Below, piece by piece: positions 51,285 through 61,832 of a DNA stretch of 64,000 bases; within the stretch, counting starts at the first letter, position 1, and each line of letters begins with the position of its first letter. Below the pieces are notes generated by a model. The model ran no database searches. It was not told the DNA's origin and was given only the letters and a program-made list of their open reading frames with translations. A program made the translations under genes and the position numbers. This DNA is from Synechococcus sp. CC9616 (lineage in GTDB: Bacteria; Cyanobacteriota; Cyanobacteriia; PCC-6307; Cyanobiaceae): NCBI RefSeq assembly GCF_000515235.1, contig NZ_KI911558.1:1533217-1597216 (forward strand), written 5' to 3'.

Positions 51285-51626
51285 TCAGCCTGGAGGCCAG
51301 GTCAGGGGACGACCGCCAATGACATGCACATGCAGGTGGAAAACGGTCTGCCCAGCAGCAGCGCCGCTGTTGACCACCGCGCGCCAGTCCTCAAGTCCCT
51401 CCCGCTTCGCCAGCTTGGCTGCCACTAAGAGCAGATGCCCCAGAAGTGCTTCATGCTCCGCAGCGGCGGAACGCAGGCTCTCGATCGGCTCGCGGGGGAT
51501 CACCAGCACGTGGACAGGGGCCTGGGGAGCAATGTCACGAAAGGCCAGACAACGGTCGTCGCTGTAGACCTCATCACACGGAATCTCGCCACGGAGAATT
51601 TTCCCGAAAATCGTGTCGTCCGCCAT
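51285..51626 (-). CDS. HIT (histidine triad) family protein
   Basis: 113 residues: DTIFGKILRGEIPCDEVYSD, FRDIAPQAPVHVLVIPREP and FHLHVHVIGGRP with the His-x-His-x-His triad. Nucleotide phosphoramidase/HINT-type, cytoplasmic. The ABC transporter ATG is 12 bp after its stop. Confidence 0.93.
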   Translation of the reverse strand: MADDTIFGKILRGEIPCDEVYSDDRCLAFRDIAPQAPVHVLVIPREPIESLRSAAAEHEALLGHLLLVAAKLAKREGLEDWRAVVNSGAAAGQTVFHLHVHVIGGRPLTWPPG

Positions 51627-51702
51627 GGATCGGGGGAGAAGGAACTGCCAAAAGCTGGGACAGGCAGGGCATGGATTTGATACCTCTCCCTAGTCCTTGC
51701 CG

Positions 51703-53244
51703 ATGCTGGCACGTTGTCTGAGTGCATCCCTTCAGGGCCTCGAGGCCCGTCCTGTCACGGTCGAAGTGGATCTGGCCCCGGGCCTGCCCGGAGTTCAACT
51801 GGTGGGACTGCCGGACAAGGCGATCCAGGAATCGAGGGAACGGGTGCGTTCAGCGCTTCGCAACAGTGGGTTCCGGGGCCCGTTGGTTCGGGTTGTGATC
51901 AATCTGGCCCCAGCCGATGAACGCAAGGAGGGTCCCTCCTTCGATCTCCCGATCGCCCTGGCCCTGCTGGTGGCGAGTGGCCAGCTGGATGCTCCGCTGC
52001 TGGATGGACTGTGGTGTGCCGGGGAACTGGGCCTGGACGGCCGCCTGCGGCCATGCCGGGGCGTGATCGCCATCGCCGAACTGGCGGCTCGGAAAGGCGC
52101 CAAGGCTCTGCTGGTGCCCCCGGACAACGCCATTGAAGCCGCCCTGATCCCAACGCTCACGGTGAGAACCGCCCAGGGGCTGCGCGAACTGGTGGACGAG
52201 CTGCAGCAACGGCGCCCAGGGCTCACCGTGTCTCCGGCGAGTCAGCCGGCAAAGGCCATATCCGGAAACAGCCCTGACTTACCGGACAGCGAAACCGGAA
52301 GCCAGGCCCTGGCCCTCGCGGCCGCCGGGGGGCATCACCTGCTGCTGGTTGGCCCGCCGGGCTGCGGAAAAACCAGGCTGGCCCAGTCCCTGCCCCGACT
52401 GCTGCCGCCCCTGGAGAGCAATGAAGCGCTGACCGTCACCAAAATCCATTCAGTGGCCGGGATGTTGTCGCAACCAGCGGATCTGCAGCGGCAGCGCCCC
52501 TTTCGAGCACCCCACCACCGCTGCACCGCCGCCGCCCTGCTTGGAGGCGGTCTCCATCCCATGCCCGGTGAACTGAGCCTGGCCCACGCGGGAGTTCTGT
52601 TTCTGGACGAGATGGCCGAATTCCCCAGGTCCGTTCTCGACCAGCTCCGCCAGCCTTTGGAAGAGGGTCAGATCCGGCTCAGCACGGCACGGCGCAGAGC
52701 CACCTTTCCCTGCTCCATCACCCTGGTGGCTGCGACCAACCCCTGTCCATGCGGGTGGCATGGCGACAGCCGTCATGCCTGTCGTTGCACTGAAAGTCAA
52801 AGGCGGCGCTACTGGCAGCGACTGTCAGGCCCCCTGCTGGATCGCATCGATCTGCAACTGCGGCTCGAACGGCCAACAGCACGCTGCATACGCGCCACGA
52901 TCGCCAGTGAACCAGCGACGAATTCCGGTTCCCGCTGGATCTCCGCAAACCGCATCGAATCAGCACGGGAACGCATGCGAAAACGCAATCCAAAGGGCTG
53001 CTCCAACAAGCAGCTGTCCGCCAAACAGCTTGGAGATGGCGGTGGATTTCATCCTGAAAGCCTGCGCCTCTGGGAGCACATCGTTGAAAAACGCTCACTC
53101 TCAACCCGCAGTGGTCTGCAGTTACTGCGGGTGGCACGCACCATTGCCGATCTGGATCAGATGGAGACGGTGCCAGATGAAGCCATCGCACAGGCCAGTT
53201 TCTTTCGCTGTTCAGATCTCTTGATCCCGGCCAGTTCCTACTGA
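51703..53244 (+). CDS. YifB/ComM family AAA ATPase (Mg-chelatase-like)
   Basis: 513 residues from ATG 51703. N-terminal Lon-protease-like part GLPGVQLVGLPDKAIQESRE ... LAPADERKEGPSFDLPIALA, then the AAA core LLVGPPGCGKTRLAQSLPRL (Walker A), RPFRAPHHRCTAAALLGGG, GVLFLDEMAEFPRSVLDQLR (Walker B) and AATNPCPCGW; C-terminal R-finger region LSTRSGLQLLRVARTIADL. ComM promotes branch migration in natural transformation. Length is normal. Confidence 0.92.
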   Translation: MLARCLSASLQGLEARPVTVEVDLAPGLPGVQLVGLPDKAIQESRERVRSALRNSGFRGPLVRVVINLAPADERKEGPSFDLPIALALLVASGQLDAPLLDGLWCAGELGLDGRLRPCRGVIAIAELAARKGAKALLVPPDNAIEAALIPTLTVRTAQGLRELVDELQQRRPGLTVSPASQPAKAISGNSPDLPDSETGSQALALAAAGGHHLLLVGPPGCGKTRLAQSLPRLLPPLESNEALTVTKIHSVAGMLSQPADLQRQRPFRAPHHRCTAAALLGGGLHPMPGELSLAHAGVLFLDEMAEFPRSVLDQLRQPLEEGQIRLSTARRRATFPCSITLVAATNPCPCGWHGDSRHACRCTESQRRRYWQRLSGPLLDRIDLQLRLERPTARCIRATIASEPATNSGSRWISANRIESARERMRKRNPKGCSNKQLSAKQLGDGGGFHPESLRLWEHIVEKRSLSTRSGLQLLRVARTIADLDQMETVPDEAIAQASFFRCSDLLIPASSY

Positions 53245-53254
53245 TCCGTTCGCC

Positions 53255-53851
53255 TTACTCCGCTTCCGCTGTGGAATCGCGGTAAAGATAAATGTGGCCC
53301 AGAGCTTTCTTGCCGTAGGCACGGCGCATCAATGACCAGCCCGGTTCGAAGTTCAGCTTGAGAAAGCCACTGGCATTTCCACCGGATCGAGCCACCAGGT
53401 AGCTCTTCTGGGATCGGTCCCGGGTTGGGGTCGCCAAGAGCTCGATGTCGTTGGTGGTCTTAACGACTACAAGCCGGTAACGGGTCCCCAGATCGTTGCC
53501 TCCAATCCGCAGGGAATAGCCGTTCCCATCGATGTAGCGATTGCAGATTCCTGTGAAATCGAAGGTCGACAGAAGGGGGTCCACCACAGCAGGGCTGCCG
53601 GTGCCGCTGGAATAACAGGGCCGCTTCTCACTGCGCTGCTCATAGATGTTGAGCTGGGAGCGTTCGCCTGCTCCGATCGGCGCCGCCACCAGGATGAATT
53701 TGGATTGATCAACGGGAATCGCATTGAACAACGAGCCCTGAGCGAAGGAGGACGGGACTCCAGCGACAAGGCTCAACAAAGAGAGTCCAGCTGCAGGAAG
53801 AAAACGCGCCAACACATCCATTGGGAGAGTTCTTCGGATCGTAAAAGTCAT
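53255..53851 (-). CDS. DUF3747 family secreted protein
   Basis: 198 residues (ATG 53851; ATG 53821 possible). Signal peptide with GLSLLSLVAGVPSSFAQG. The mature part has IPVDQSKFILVAAPIG, QLNIYEQRSEKRPCYSSGTG, NRYIDGNGYSLRIGGNDLG and RRAYGKKALGHIYLYRD, typical for cyanobacterial DUF3747. Function unknown. Confidence 0.85.
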   Translation of the reverse strand: MTFTIRRTLPMDVLARFLPAAGLSLLSLVAGVPSSFAQGSLFNAIPVDQSKFILVAAPIGAGERSQLNIYEQRSEKRPCYSSGTGSPAVVDPLLSTFDFTGICNRYIDGNGYSLRIGGNDLGTRYRLVVVKTTNDIELLATPTRDRSQKSYLVARSGGNASGFLKLNFEPGWSLMRRAYGKKALGHIYLYRDSTAEAE

Positions 53852-53872
53852 CGACTTGGGCGTCCCGTTCGA

Positions 53873-54070
53873 TCAGGCCGGTTTGTTGAGGCGAATCGCT
53901 ACAAGAAGTGTCCCAACCGTTCCTGGGACCGCCAACGCAAGAATCCAGCTCGTGGTGGTCACGCCCAGATCGGGATCTCCATAAGCCAGTTCGAAGACGC
54001 AACCGGTGCTGGCGATGCCGAGCACACAGGCCAGGGCCAGGAACACGCCGGCGAGGGGTTTCATCGGCAT
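53873..54070 (-). CDS. Small two-span membrane protein
   Basis: 65 residues. LAGVFLALACVLGIASTGCV and SWILALAVPGTVGTLLVAIR are two hydrophobic helices joined by FELAYGDPDLGVT. Between def and the DUF3747 gene on the same strand. Family not recognised. Confidence 0.65.
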   Translation of the reverse strand: MPMKPLAGVFLALACVLGIASTGCVFELAYGDPDLGVTTTSWILALAVPGTVGTLLVAIRLNKPA

Positions 54071-54079
54071 TGAATCAGC

Positions 54080-54685
54080 TCAGGAAACGGACTGAACATG
54101 CTGGCGCTGGAAGCCGTGCTCCTTGAGCTCCTTCTGCAAGCCAGCCTCATCTGTCACACGATCGACAAACAACACGCCATTGAGGTGATCCATTTCATGC
54201 AGGATGCAGCGGGCCATCAGCCCGTCCGCCTTCATCTTCCTGGGACGTCCCATCTCATCGCGGAAGCTGAGCTCAATCGCCGTTGGTCGCACCACATCGA
54301 GATAAACCCCAGGGATGCTCAGACAACCCTCTTCATAGGTATCGAGTCCTGCACTGGCTAAGCTGATCTCAGGGTTGATCAACACCAGCGGCGGTGTTGT
54401 GGGGTTGTCGAGATCAAGGTCAATCACGAGCAGCTGCTGGTGCACCCCCACCTGAGGGGCCGCCAGTCCAATCCCCTTTGCGGTGTACATGCTGCGCAGC
54501 ATGTCCCTGGCCAGATCGCGCACCTGTTCATTCACCTTGCCGATGCGGCGGGCGGGCTGACGCAGCACCTCGGCTCCGAGGGTGTGGATCTCCAGTGGGG
54601 GAGTCTCCAATCCCTCCTTCGGCACCAACATGGTGTCCCTGGATTTATCCGCCGCGCGGGCCAAGTGAGCGAAGCTTCCAGCCAA
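54080..54685 (-). CDS. def: Peptide deformylase
   Basis: 201 residues. Removes N-formyl from new proteins. The three motifs are present: GIGLAAPQVG, EEGCLSIPG and HEMDHLNGVLF (Cys and two His bind Fe/Zn; Glu catalytic). Slightly long N-terminus; residues before about VPKEGLETPPLEI may be non-essential. Divergent from the S9 peptidase. Confidence 0.96.
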   Translation of the reverse strand: MAGSFAHLARAADKSRDTMLVPKEGLETPPLEIHTLGAEVLRQPARRIGKVNEQVRDLARDMLRSMYTAKGIGLAAPQVGVHQQLLVIDLDLDNPTTPPLVLINPEISLASAGLDTYEEGCLSIPGVYLDVVRPTAIELSFRDEMGRPRKMKADGLMARCILHEMDHLNGVLFVDRVTDEAGLQKELKEHGFQRQHVQSVS

Positions 54686-54747
54686 GAATCACCCTCCGTC
54701 GGTCCCGCATGTTAAGCGGCTTGAATCGATCGCCATACCCCGAGGCC

Positions 54748-56643
54748 ATGCCGTTGTCGCCACTGCCCGTCGATCAGGCCGTGGGGCGCTTGCCAGGCCT
54801 CAAGGAGCCGCGACTGCTGCCTGGGCACGATGGATACTGCTGGCTGCTGTGGCTGGAGCAGAGACCCCAGGAACGGGGGCGAACCACCGCCCTGATCCGT
54901 CGCTTCGGAGCCGCCAGCTCCACCGCATTCGAGCTCACACCCGCACCAATCAACCTGCGCAGCCGCGTCCACGATTACGGCGGCAACGTCCTCGCCGCCG
55001 GCTTGGACAACGACCGGCTGACGCTGGCCTGGGTCAGTGGAGGCAACCTCTGGAGGCAGGCATGGCAACTGCCCACCGACGAGCTGGCAGCGCCAACGGC
55101 CATGGGCGATCCCGTGCAGCTGACACGCGCGGACAACAGTGATTTCGCCGATGGATTGCTGGACCTGAAGCGCCGTTGCTGGATCGGCGTCCGCGAAATC
55201 GATGGACGCGACGCGCTGATACGCATCGATCTCGACCAGCCTGTGCAAGACCCTGAACAACTGCACCAGCCGGCTGATTTTCTTGGCTACGCCTGCCTGA
55301 GTCCTGATGGCGATCAGCTGGCCTGGCTGGAATGGCAGCAGCCGGCCATGCCATGGGACAGCAGCCAGCTTTGGCTGGCTGACATCGATCCCGATGGCGG
55401 GCTGCAGACACCCCGCTGCATCGCCGGCGGCGATGGGATCTCCGTGTTCCAGCCCCAGTGGCTTCCTGATGGACAGCTGCTCGTCGCCGAGGACAGCAGT
55501 GGCTGGTGGAATCTGATGCTGCGGCAGGGTCAGGAATGGCGACGCCCCTGGCCATTGGCAGCGGAAACCGCCATGCCTCAGTGGGTCTATGGAATGAGCA
55601 CCACGGCCTGGGATGGCGAAGCCCTTCTTGCAGCGGTGTGCGCCGAGGGGGCCTGGTCGCTGAAGCGCCTCTGGCTGGACGGCCGCGTTGAATCAGTGGA
55701 GCAACCCTTTGATGATCTCGCCGGACTGCGGGCGAACAACGGTTGCGCCGTGGCCGTGGCCAGCAACAGCTGCACCGGTGCAGGACTCCTGGAACTCACC
55801 CTGACGGGCCAGGTCGAATGCGCCTGGACCCATGCAGCCGCCGTGACGGCTGTTCTCAAGGAGGCTGAGATCAGCCGGGGAGAACCCCTCTGGTTTGACG
55901 GTCACGACGGCCGGCCAACCCATGCCTGGTATTACCCACCCAGCGCGGCAGTGGATGGTGCGGCGCCACTGTTGGTGAAAAGCCACAGCGGACCGACCGC
56001 CATGGCCCGCCGCGGCCTGAGCCTTGCGATTCAGTACTGGACCTCCCGCGGCTGGGGGGTGGTCGATGTGAATTACGGCGGCTCCACCGGTTTTGGCCGG
56101 GCCTACCGGGAGCGACTCAACCGAGGCTGGGGCGTTGTGGATGTGGCGGACTGTGCTGCTGCGGCCCAAGCTCTGATCCGCGCCGGGCGGGCCCATCCGG
56201 AGCAGATCGCCATTGAAGGGGGCAGCGCTGGCGGCTTCACAACCCTGGCCTGCCTCTGCTTCACCGATGTGTTCCGCGCCGGTGCCTGCCGTTACGCCGT
56301 TTGTGATCTCGCCGACATGGCGGAGGACACCCATCGATTTGAGGCCCGGTATCTCGATCAGTTGGTGGGGCCATGGCCTGACGAACAGGAGACCTATGCG
56401 GCCCGTTCACCGCTGCAACACGCTGACCAGATCCGCTGTCCCGTGTTGTTTTTCCAGGGAATGAAGGATCGCGTGGTCCCGCCTGCACAAACGGAACGCA
56501 TGGCATCAGCCCTGCGTCACAACGGCATCGCCGTGGAGGTGCGCCTGTTTGAAGACGAAGGCCATGGATTCCGGGACAGCGCCGTCCAGATTCAGGTGCT
56601 GGAAGAAACGGAAACCTTTTTCCGGCGCCATCTCGGACTTTGA
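54748..56643 (+). CDS. S9 prolyl oligopeptidase family peptidase
   Basis: 631 residues from ATG 54748. N-terminal ~390 residues form a beta-propeller (WLEWQQPAMPWDSSQLWLAD, GGDGISVFQPQWLPDG). The C-terminal alpha/beta hydrolase has GGSAGGFTTLACL (Ser elbow), MKDRVVPPAQT (Asp region) and DEGHGF (His). The triad is complete. Cytoplasmic dipeptidyl/acylaminoacyl-peptidase type. Confidence 0.92.
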   Translation: MPLSPLPVDQAVGRLPGLKEPRLLPGHDGYCWLLWLEQRPQERGRTTALIRRFGAASSTAFELTPAPINLRSRVHDYGGNVLAAGLDNDRLTLAWVSGGNLWRQAWQLPTDELAAPTAMGDPVQLTRADNSDFADGLLDLKRRCWIGVREIDGRDALIRIDLDQPVQDPEQLHQPADFLGYACLSPDGDQLAWLEWQQPAMPWDSSQLWLADIDPDGGLQTPRCIAGGDGISVFQPQWLPDGQLLVAEDSSGWWNLMLRQGQEWRRPWPLAAETAMPQWVYGMSTTAWDGEALLAAVCAEGAWSLKRLWLDGRVESVEQPFDDLAGLRANNGCAVAVASNSCTGAGLLELTLTGQVECAWTHAAAVTAVLKEAEISRGEPLWFDGHDGRPTHAWYYPPSAAVDGAAPLLVKSHSGPTAMARRGLSLAIQYWTSRGWGVVDVNYGGSTGFGRAYRERLNRGWGVVDVADCAAAAQALIRAGRAHPEQIAIEGGSAGGFTTLACLCFTDVFRAGACRYAVCDLADMAEDTHRFEARYLDQLVGPWPDEQETYAARSPLQHADQIRCPVLFFQGMKDRVVPPAQTERMASALRHNGIAVEVRLFEDEGHGFRDSAVQIQVLEETETFFRRHLGL

Positions 56644-56706
56644 TCGTTGACAACGGTCCAACCCAGCTGAAACTGCAGACGTTGCGCGATTTAGAGCCTC
56701 AACGCG

Positions 56707-57054
56707 ATGTCGTTCTTTCAACGCTGGCTGCGTGAATTCACCCAATTCTTGTTCAGCAAGGGGAATGCCCTGGACTTTGCTATCGGCGGTGTGGTCGCCG
56801 TTCAGTTCAACCAGATCGTGAACACCATCACGGGCGATTTGCTAATGCCCCTGATCAACCCATTGGTGCCTCAGGGAGATTGGAAGGATCTGAGCATCCC
56901 CTATTTCGGAGGGGAGATCGCTGTCGGCAAGTTGATGGACGTCACCTTGAACTCTCTCATCGTTGGCTGGGCATTGTTTTTCATCGTCAAAACCATCAAA
57001 AAGTTGGAACACCTAGCTCATAAACCCAATAGCGAATCCAATGCAGACGGCTGA
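56707..57054 (+). CDS. mscL: Large-conductance mechanosensitive channel MscL
   Basis: 115 residues. N-terminal amphipathic S1 helix (FFQRWLREFTQFLFSKGNAL), TM1 with DFAIGGVVAVQFNQIVNTIT, periplasmic loop, TM2 LNSLIVGWALFFIVKTIKKL and a short cytoplasmic tail. Typical length is 130-150 residues; this one has a short C-terminal bundle. Releases solutes on osmotic downshock. Confidence 0.9.
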   Translation: MSFFQRWLREFTQFLFSKGNALDFAIGGVVAVQFNQIVNTITGDLLMPLINPLVPQGDWKDLSIPYFGGEIAVGKLMDVTLNSLIVGWALFFIVKTIKKLEHLAHKPNSESNADG

Positions 57055-57056
57055 TT

Positions 57057-57070
57057 GAGAGCAGGCTCTC
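57057..57070. terminator. Short hairpin between mscL and sufS
   Basis: GAGAG-CAGG-CTCTC, five pairs, in the 32 bp between the ends of the two convergent genes. It could act as a weak bidirectional terminator; no clear T-run. Confidence 0.35.
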
Positions 57071-57086
57071 GCTTGTGGGTTGCCCC

Positions 57087-58373
57087 TCAGGTGTGAGCCT
57101 TGAGAAAATCGACCGTGGAAGCGAGTTCCTCACTGAAACAGTCGATTTCATCGATTGTTGTGATGAAACTGAGGCTTGCCCGGGCTGATGCAGTGACGCC
57201 ATACAAGCGATGCAAAGGCTGGCAACAGTGGTGCCCGCTGCGAATGCAGATGCCTGACGCATCCATCAGAGCGGCGATGTCATTGGCATGAACGCCATCA
57301 ACCAGGAAGGTGGCCAGAGCGCCGCGCTCCGGTTGTTGATCAGGCGTGGGGCCAAGGATCCTTACGCCATCGATCGCCTCCAGCCTGGCGAACAGATGAC
57401 GGGTGAGTTCAGCCTCCCAGGACTGAATGTCCTTGAGACCAATGTCCTGCAGGTAACGCAGCGCAGCACCCATGCCCACGGCTTCACCAATGGCGGGGGT
57501 CCCGGCCTCGAACTTATGGGGCAGATCCGCCCAGGAGCTGCTCTCCAGAAACACATCCTGAATCATTTCGCCGCCGCCAAGGAACGGAGGCATCGCCTCG
57601 AGCAACGCCTCACGAGCCCAGAGGAAACCCATGCCGGTGGGACCACAGAGCTTGTGCGAGGAACCCACCAGGAAGTCGGCATCTAGATCCGAAACGTTGA
57701 TGGGCTGATGGGCCAGGCTTTGGCAGGCATCCACCAGCACAAGGGCACCAACCTGGTGGGCTGCGGGGATCACATCCCCGAGCGGATTGCAGCAACCGAG
57801 GGTGTTGCTGACGTGCACCAGGCTCACGAGGCGGGTGCGGTCGCTGAGCTTGGATCGAAAATCTTCGAGATCCAGACGGCCGTCATCGGTGAGCCCGACA
57901 TGACGGAGCCGGCAACCAGTGCGCTGAGCCAGCAGCTGCCAGGGCACCAGATTGCTGTGGTGCTCCATCACGGTGAGCAGCACCTCATCGCCCTCTTTGA
58001 GGTTGGCGTCGCCCCAACTGCGAGCCACGAGATTGATCGCCTCACTGGCATTGCGGGTGAACACGATCTCCCGCGCACTGGCTGCTCCGATGAAGCTGGC
58101 CGCTGTGCTGCGAGCGGCCTCGAAGTCCTCGGTGGCTCGGGCACTGAGCTGATGGGCACCGCGGTGAACGTTGGCGTTATCGCAGGAGTAGTAGTGCTCG
58201 AGAGCGTCCAACACCTGGCGGGGCTTCTGGCTGGTGGCCGCGTGATCGAGATAGATCAGCGGCCGACCGTCGGCCGATCGCTGCGCCAGGATCGGGAAAT
58301 CTGAACGATATCGATACGCAGTCGATTCAATATCGTTACTGGGACGTGCCACTGATGCCTCTGAGGTGGTCAT
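57087..58373 (-). CDS. sufS: Cysteine desulfurase SufS
   Basis: 428 residues from ATG 58373 (the frame is open further). Mobilises sulfur from cysteine for Fe-S assembly. PLP lysine in SSHKLCGPTGMGFLW; catalytic Cys in IRSGHHCCQPLHR (second of the two); DHAATSQKP and TVMEHHSNLVPW early motifs. Last gene of the ftrC-sufBCDS unit. It overlaps sufD by ATGA. Confidence 0.96.
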   Translation of the reverse strand: MTTSEASVARPSNDIESTAYRYRSDFPILAQRSADGRPLIYLDHAATSQKPRQVLDALEHYYSCDNANVHRGAHQLSARATEDFEAARSTAASFIGAASAREIVFTRNASEAINLVARSWGDANLKEGDEVLLTVMEHHSNLVPWQLLAQRTGCRLRHVGLTDDGRLDLEDFRSKLSDRTRLVSLVHVSNTLGCCNPLGDVIPAAHQVGALVLVDACQSLAHQPINVSDLDADFLVGSSHKLCGPTGMGFLWAREALLEAMPPFLGGGEMIQDVFLESSSWADLPHKFEAGTPAIGEAVGMGAALRYLQDIGLKDIQSWEAELTRHLFARLEAIDGVRILGPTPDQQPERGALATFLVDGVHANDIAALMDASGICIRSGHHCCQPLHRLYGVTASARASLSFITTIDEIDCFSEELASTVDFLKAHT

Positions 58374-59557
58374 GGGGACATTCCCTCCATGACGCGCTGC
58401 AACGGGGACCAAGGCAGCGCCGCATCGGGCAGCTGATCAATCACCTCCTGGCACACACCCCTCAGCAGCAGAGAAGCAGCGGCATCAGCCGAGATGCCAC
58501 GGCTACGCAAGTAGAAGAGCTCATCATCCTGGAGCTGACTGACCGTCGCTCCATGCGCGCAGCGCACGTCGTCGGCAATGATCTCCAGTTCAGGCTTGGT
58601 ATCGATCCGTGCCCGCTCCGAGAGGAGCAGATTGCGGCTGAGCTGAGCGGCGTTGGTGCGCTGAGCATCGCGTGGCACCTGGATCGCCCCATTGAAAATG
58701 GCGTGGGATCGACCGCTGGCCAGGCATTTCTGCAGCTGATCCAACTCCCCATCCGGCCCATCAAAACGAACGGCGCTGTGGGTAGCCATTTGCTGCTCAG
58801 CAGCGCTGACAGCCAACCCCCGCAGTTCGGTGCGGGCCTGACCATCAACCTGAACGACCCGGGGTTCCAGCCGACCGAATGACCAGCCCTTCACCACGGA
58901 CGTGAAAGCGTAATGACTCCGCGGCTCCTGCTCCACAGCGACATGGGCCAGCAGGGAGGATTCACCGGTGGCGGTCGCGAGGCATCCATGGTTCAGACGC
59001 GCGTCCTGACCGAGATGCGCTTCGAGAACATGGCTATGAGCTGAAGCACCCGTCCCCAGAACCACCTGAAACAGATCCAGGTGCGCACTTTCCTCAAGCA
59101 GAAGCAGCACCCGGGTGGTGGACAAGCCAGTTCCTCCGCAAATCACCAGCTCCAGAGGGGTCAGTTCTCCACGTCCTCGTAGAGCCAGCACCTGATGGCA
59201 AGACGCATGATTCAGCTCGACCGGCCAAGCATCAGCACAACCGCAACGATCCAGGGTGTGTCCGAGAGCCTGTTCAAGCTCGATCGGTTCGAGCACGCTC
59301 AACCCTGATGGAAGCGTGACATCGGCGAGCGGATCAGCGACACCATCGAGCACGAGTCGCAGCACACCGGATGCTGCCGGCGGCAGTTCACCGGGATGAA
59401 CGGCACCGGATGCAATGGGCAGATCAGTAAAACGCTGAAGCCGGCGTAGATCCGTCAGTCGCCATGACTCCTCTCGACGCGTGGGCAGGCCCAGCCTTTC
59501 AAGAGCTTCACGACCGCGCTGTTGCACCGGTGTCAGCAGACTTCCCGCCACGGTCAA
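58370..59557 (-). CDS. sufD: Fe-S assembly scaffold protein SufD
   Basis: 395 residues. [20 protein letters not shown] at the N-terminus, beta-helical core, and C-terminal [20 protein letters not shown] with ARGV-like end ([14 protein letters not shown]), typical of SufD. It partners SufB and SufC. ATGA overlaps with sufC before and sufS after indicate coupled translation. Confidence 0.95.
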   Translation of the reverse strand: MTVAGSLLTPVQQRGREALERLGLPTRREESWRLTDLRRLQRFTDLPIASGAVHPGELPPAASGVLRLVLDGVADPLADVTLPSGLSVLEPIELEQALGHTLDRCGCADAWPVELNHASCHQVLALRGRGELTPLELVICGGTGLSTTRVLLLLEESAHLDLFQVVLGTGASAHSHVLEAHLGQDARLNHGCLATATGESSLLAHVAVEQEPRSHYAFTSVVKGWSFGRLEPRVVQVDGQARTELRGLAVSAAEQQMATHSAVRFDGPDGELDQLQKCLASGRSHAIFNGAIQVPRDAQRTNAAQLSRNLLLSERARIDTKPELEIIADDVRCAHGATVSQLQDDELFYLRSRGISADAAASLLLRGVCQEVIDQLPDAALPWSPLQRVMEGMSP

Positions 59558-60342
59558 GACGCTCCCTGCGCCGCAAGTTCACGATCAACCCAGTCGTAGC
59601 CGGTCTGCTCCAGTTCCAGCGCCAGCTCGCGACCACCTGTACGCAGGATCCGCCCATCGGCCATCACATGGACGTAATCAGGTGTGATCTCATCCAGTAA
59701 CCGCTGGTAGTGCGTGATCAACAACGTTGCGTTCTCCTCTGTTGCCAGCTGATTGACCCCCCCCGCCACGATGCGGAGGGCATCGATATCAAGGCCGGAA
59801 TCGGTCTCATCAAGGATGGCTACCACCGGCTTCAGCAAGGCCATTTGGAGGATCTCATTGCGCTTCTTCTCGCCACCGGAAAAGCCTTCGTTCAAGCTGC
59901 GTTCGAGGAAAGCGGGATCCATCTGAACAACGTTGAGTTTCTCCCGCACGTGATCCTCAAAATCAAACGTGTCGAGTTCCTCCTCGCCGCAGCTCTGGCG
60001 TCGGGCATTGGTGGCAACCCGCAGGAATTCCAGGTTGCTGACGCCAGGAATCTCCACCGGATACTGAAAACCGAGAAACACCCCCAAACGGGCCCGCTCC
60101 TCGGGCTCAAGCTCAAAGAGATCACGACCGCGGTAGCTCACGGATCCGGCGGTGACTCTGTAAGCGGGATGGCCAGCAAGAACTTTGGAGAGGGTGCTTT
60201 TGCCACTGCCATTGCGACCCATCACCGCATGTACCTCGCCAGCTCGAACGCGGAGATTCACCCCCTTCAGGATCGGCTGATCATCCACAGACGCCTGCAG
60301 GTCGGTGATGTCGAGAAGCAGTTCGGCGTCGGAGCGAATCAC
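59554..60342 (-). CDS. sufC: Fe-S assembly ATPase SufC
   Basis: 262 residues. ABC-type ATPase: [20 protein letters not shown] (Walker A), [16 protein letters not shown] (signature), [16 protein letters not shown] (Walker B), [10 protein letters not shown] (H-loop). Drives the SufBC2D complex. 45 bp after sufB. Confidence 0.97.
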   Translation of the reverse strand: MIRSDAELLLDITDLQASVDDQPILKGVNLRVRAGEVHAVMGRNGSGKSTLSKVLAGHPAYRVTAGSVSYRGRDLFELEPEERARLGVFLGFQYPVEIPGVSNLEFLRVATNARRQSCGEEELDTFDFEDHVREKLNVVQMDPAFLERSLNEGFSGGEKKRNEILQMALLKPVVAILDETDSGLDIDALRIVAGGVNQLATEENATLLITHYQRLLDEITPDYVHVMADGRILRTGGRELALELEQTGYDWVDRELAAQGAS

Positions 60343-60387
60343 GTTGGAGGAGAGAACAGCAAATAGGAAACAAACGAGGCGGTGGGA

Positions 60388-61827
60388 TCAGCCCACGGAG
60401 CCCTCAAGCTTGAGGGCCAGCAGCTTGTCAGCTTCGGCGGCGAACTCCATGGGCAACTGGTTGAACACATCCCGGCAGAAACCGCTCACCATCATCGACA
60501 CCGCCTCTTCAAAACCGATGCCCCGACTCTGCAGGTAGAACAGCTGATCCTCCGAGATCCGGCAGGTGCTGGCTTCATGTTCAATCGCCGCCTGAGGCTG
60601 CTGAGAACGGATGTAGGGGTAGGTGTTCGCCGCGGCCTGATCTCCGATCAGCATCGAATCGCACTGGCTGTAGTTGCGTGCACCTCTGGCAGCAGGGCCC
60701 ATCTGCACCAGCCCGCGGTAGCTGTTGCTTGAGCGTCCGGCACTGATGCCCTTGCTCACGATCGTGGAGCGCGTGCGAGGGCCTACATGCACCATCTTGG
60801 TTCCGGTGTCCGCCTGCTGGCAGTTGTTGGTGAGGGCCACGGAGTAGAACTCACCAACGGAATCGGCCCCTTGAAGAACACAGCTTGGGTATTTCCAGGT
60901 GATGGCTGAACCGGTCTCCACCTGGGTCCAGCTGATGCGGCTGCGCACACCGCGGCACTGGCCGCGCTTGGTGACGAAGTTGTAGATGCCACCAACACCG
61001 TTTTCATCTCCGGCATACCAGTTCTGAACGGTCGAGTACTTGATTGAGGCATCATCGAGAGCCACCAGCTCCACCACGGCGGCGTGGAGCTGATTGGTAT
61101 CAAACATCGGAGCGGTGCATCCCTCCAGATAGCTCACGGAGGCCCCTTCCTCAGCAACGATGAGCGTGCGTTCGAACTGGCCCGTGTCCCCGGAGTTGAT
61201 CCGGAAGTAGGTGGAGAGCTCCATCGGGCACTCGACACCTTTGGGGATGAACACAAAGGAGCCATCACTGAACACCGCTGAATTCAGTGCAGCGAAGTAG
61301 TTGTCGTTACTGGAGACCACCGTGCCCAGGTAGCGCTCGATCAACTCGGGATGGTCCTTCACCGCTTCGCTGAAGGAACAGAACACGACGCCGTGCTCCG
61401 CCAGCTTCTCCTTATATGTAGTGGCAATCGAAACGCTGTCGAACACAGCGTCGACAGCCACGTTGCTCAGCCGCTTCTGTTCGCTGAGTGGGATGCCCAG
61501 CTTGTCGAAGGTTTCAAGCAGCTTTGGATCAACTTCATCCAGGCTGTCTTTCTTGTCCTGCTGCTTGGGAGCGGCGTAATAAACGATGTCCTGGTAGTCG
61601 ATCGGGGGATGACCCAGGGCAGCCCAGTCCGGCTCCTCCAGGGTCAGCCAGTGCCGGAACGCCTTCAGCCTGAAGTCGAGCAGAAACGCAGGCTCCTGCT
61701 TCTTTTCGGAGATCAGGCGAACAACCTGTTCACTCAGCCCCTTGGCGATCTTGTCAGTCTCGATCTCAGTGACGAAACCGTATTTGTACGGCTGACTGAC
61801 AAGATCGCGGGTGGAGGTGCTCGTCAT
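60388..61827 (-). CDS. sufB: Fe-S assembly scaffold protein SufB
   Basis: 479 residues. [68 protein letters not shown], and [20 protein letters not shown] are SufB hallmarks. Length typical. Starts 5 bp after ftrC stop, so it is second in the operon. Confidence 0.97.
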   Translation of the reverse strand: MTSTSTRDLVSQPYKYGFVTEIETDKIAKGLSEQVVRLISEKKQEPAFLLDFRLKAFRHWLTLEEPDWAALGHPPIDYQDIVYYAAPKQQDKKDSLDEVDPKLLETFDKLGIPLSEQKRLSNVAVDAVFDSVSIATTYKEKLAEHGVVFCSFSEAVKDHPELIERYLGTVVSSNDNYFAALNSAVFSDGSFVFIPKGVECPMELSTYFRINSGDTGQFERTLIVAEEGASVSYLEGCTAPMFDTNQLHAAVVELVALDDASIKYSTVQNWYAGDENGVGGIYNFVTKRGQCRGVRSRISWTQVETGSAITWKYPSCVLQGADSVGEFYSVALTNNCQQADTGTKMVHVGPRTRSTIVSKGISAGRSSNSYRGLVQMGPAARGARNYSQCDSMLIGDQAAANTYPYIRSQQPQAAIEHEASTCRISEDQLFYLQSRGIGFEEAVSMMVSGFCRDVFNQLPMEFAAEADKLLALKLEGSVG

Positions 61828-61832
61828 TCAGA

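Noticed and set aside
54394-54747. 5' extension of the S9 peptidase frame.
   Set aside because: It overlaps the peptide deformylase gene and is Cys/Arg/Pro-rich shadow sequence; ATG 54748 fits the family start.
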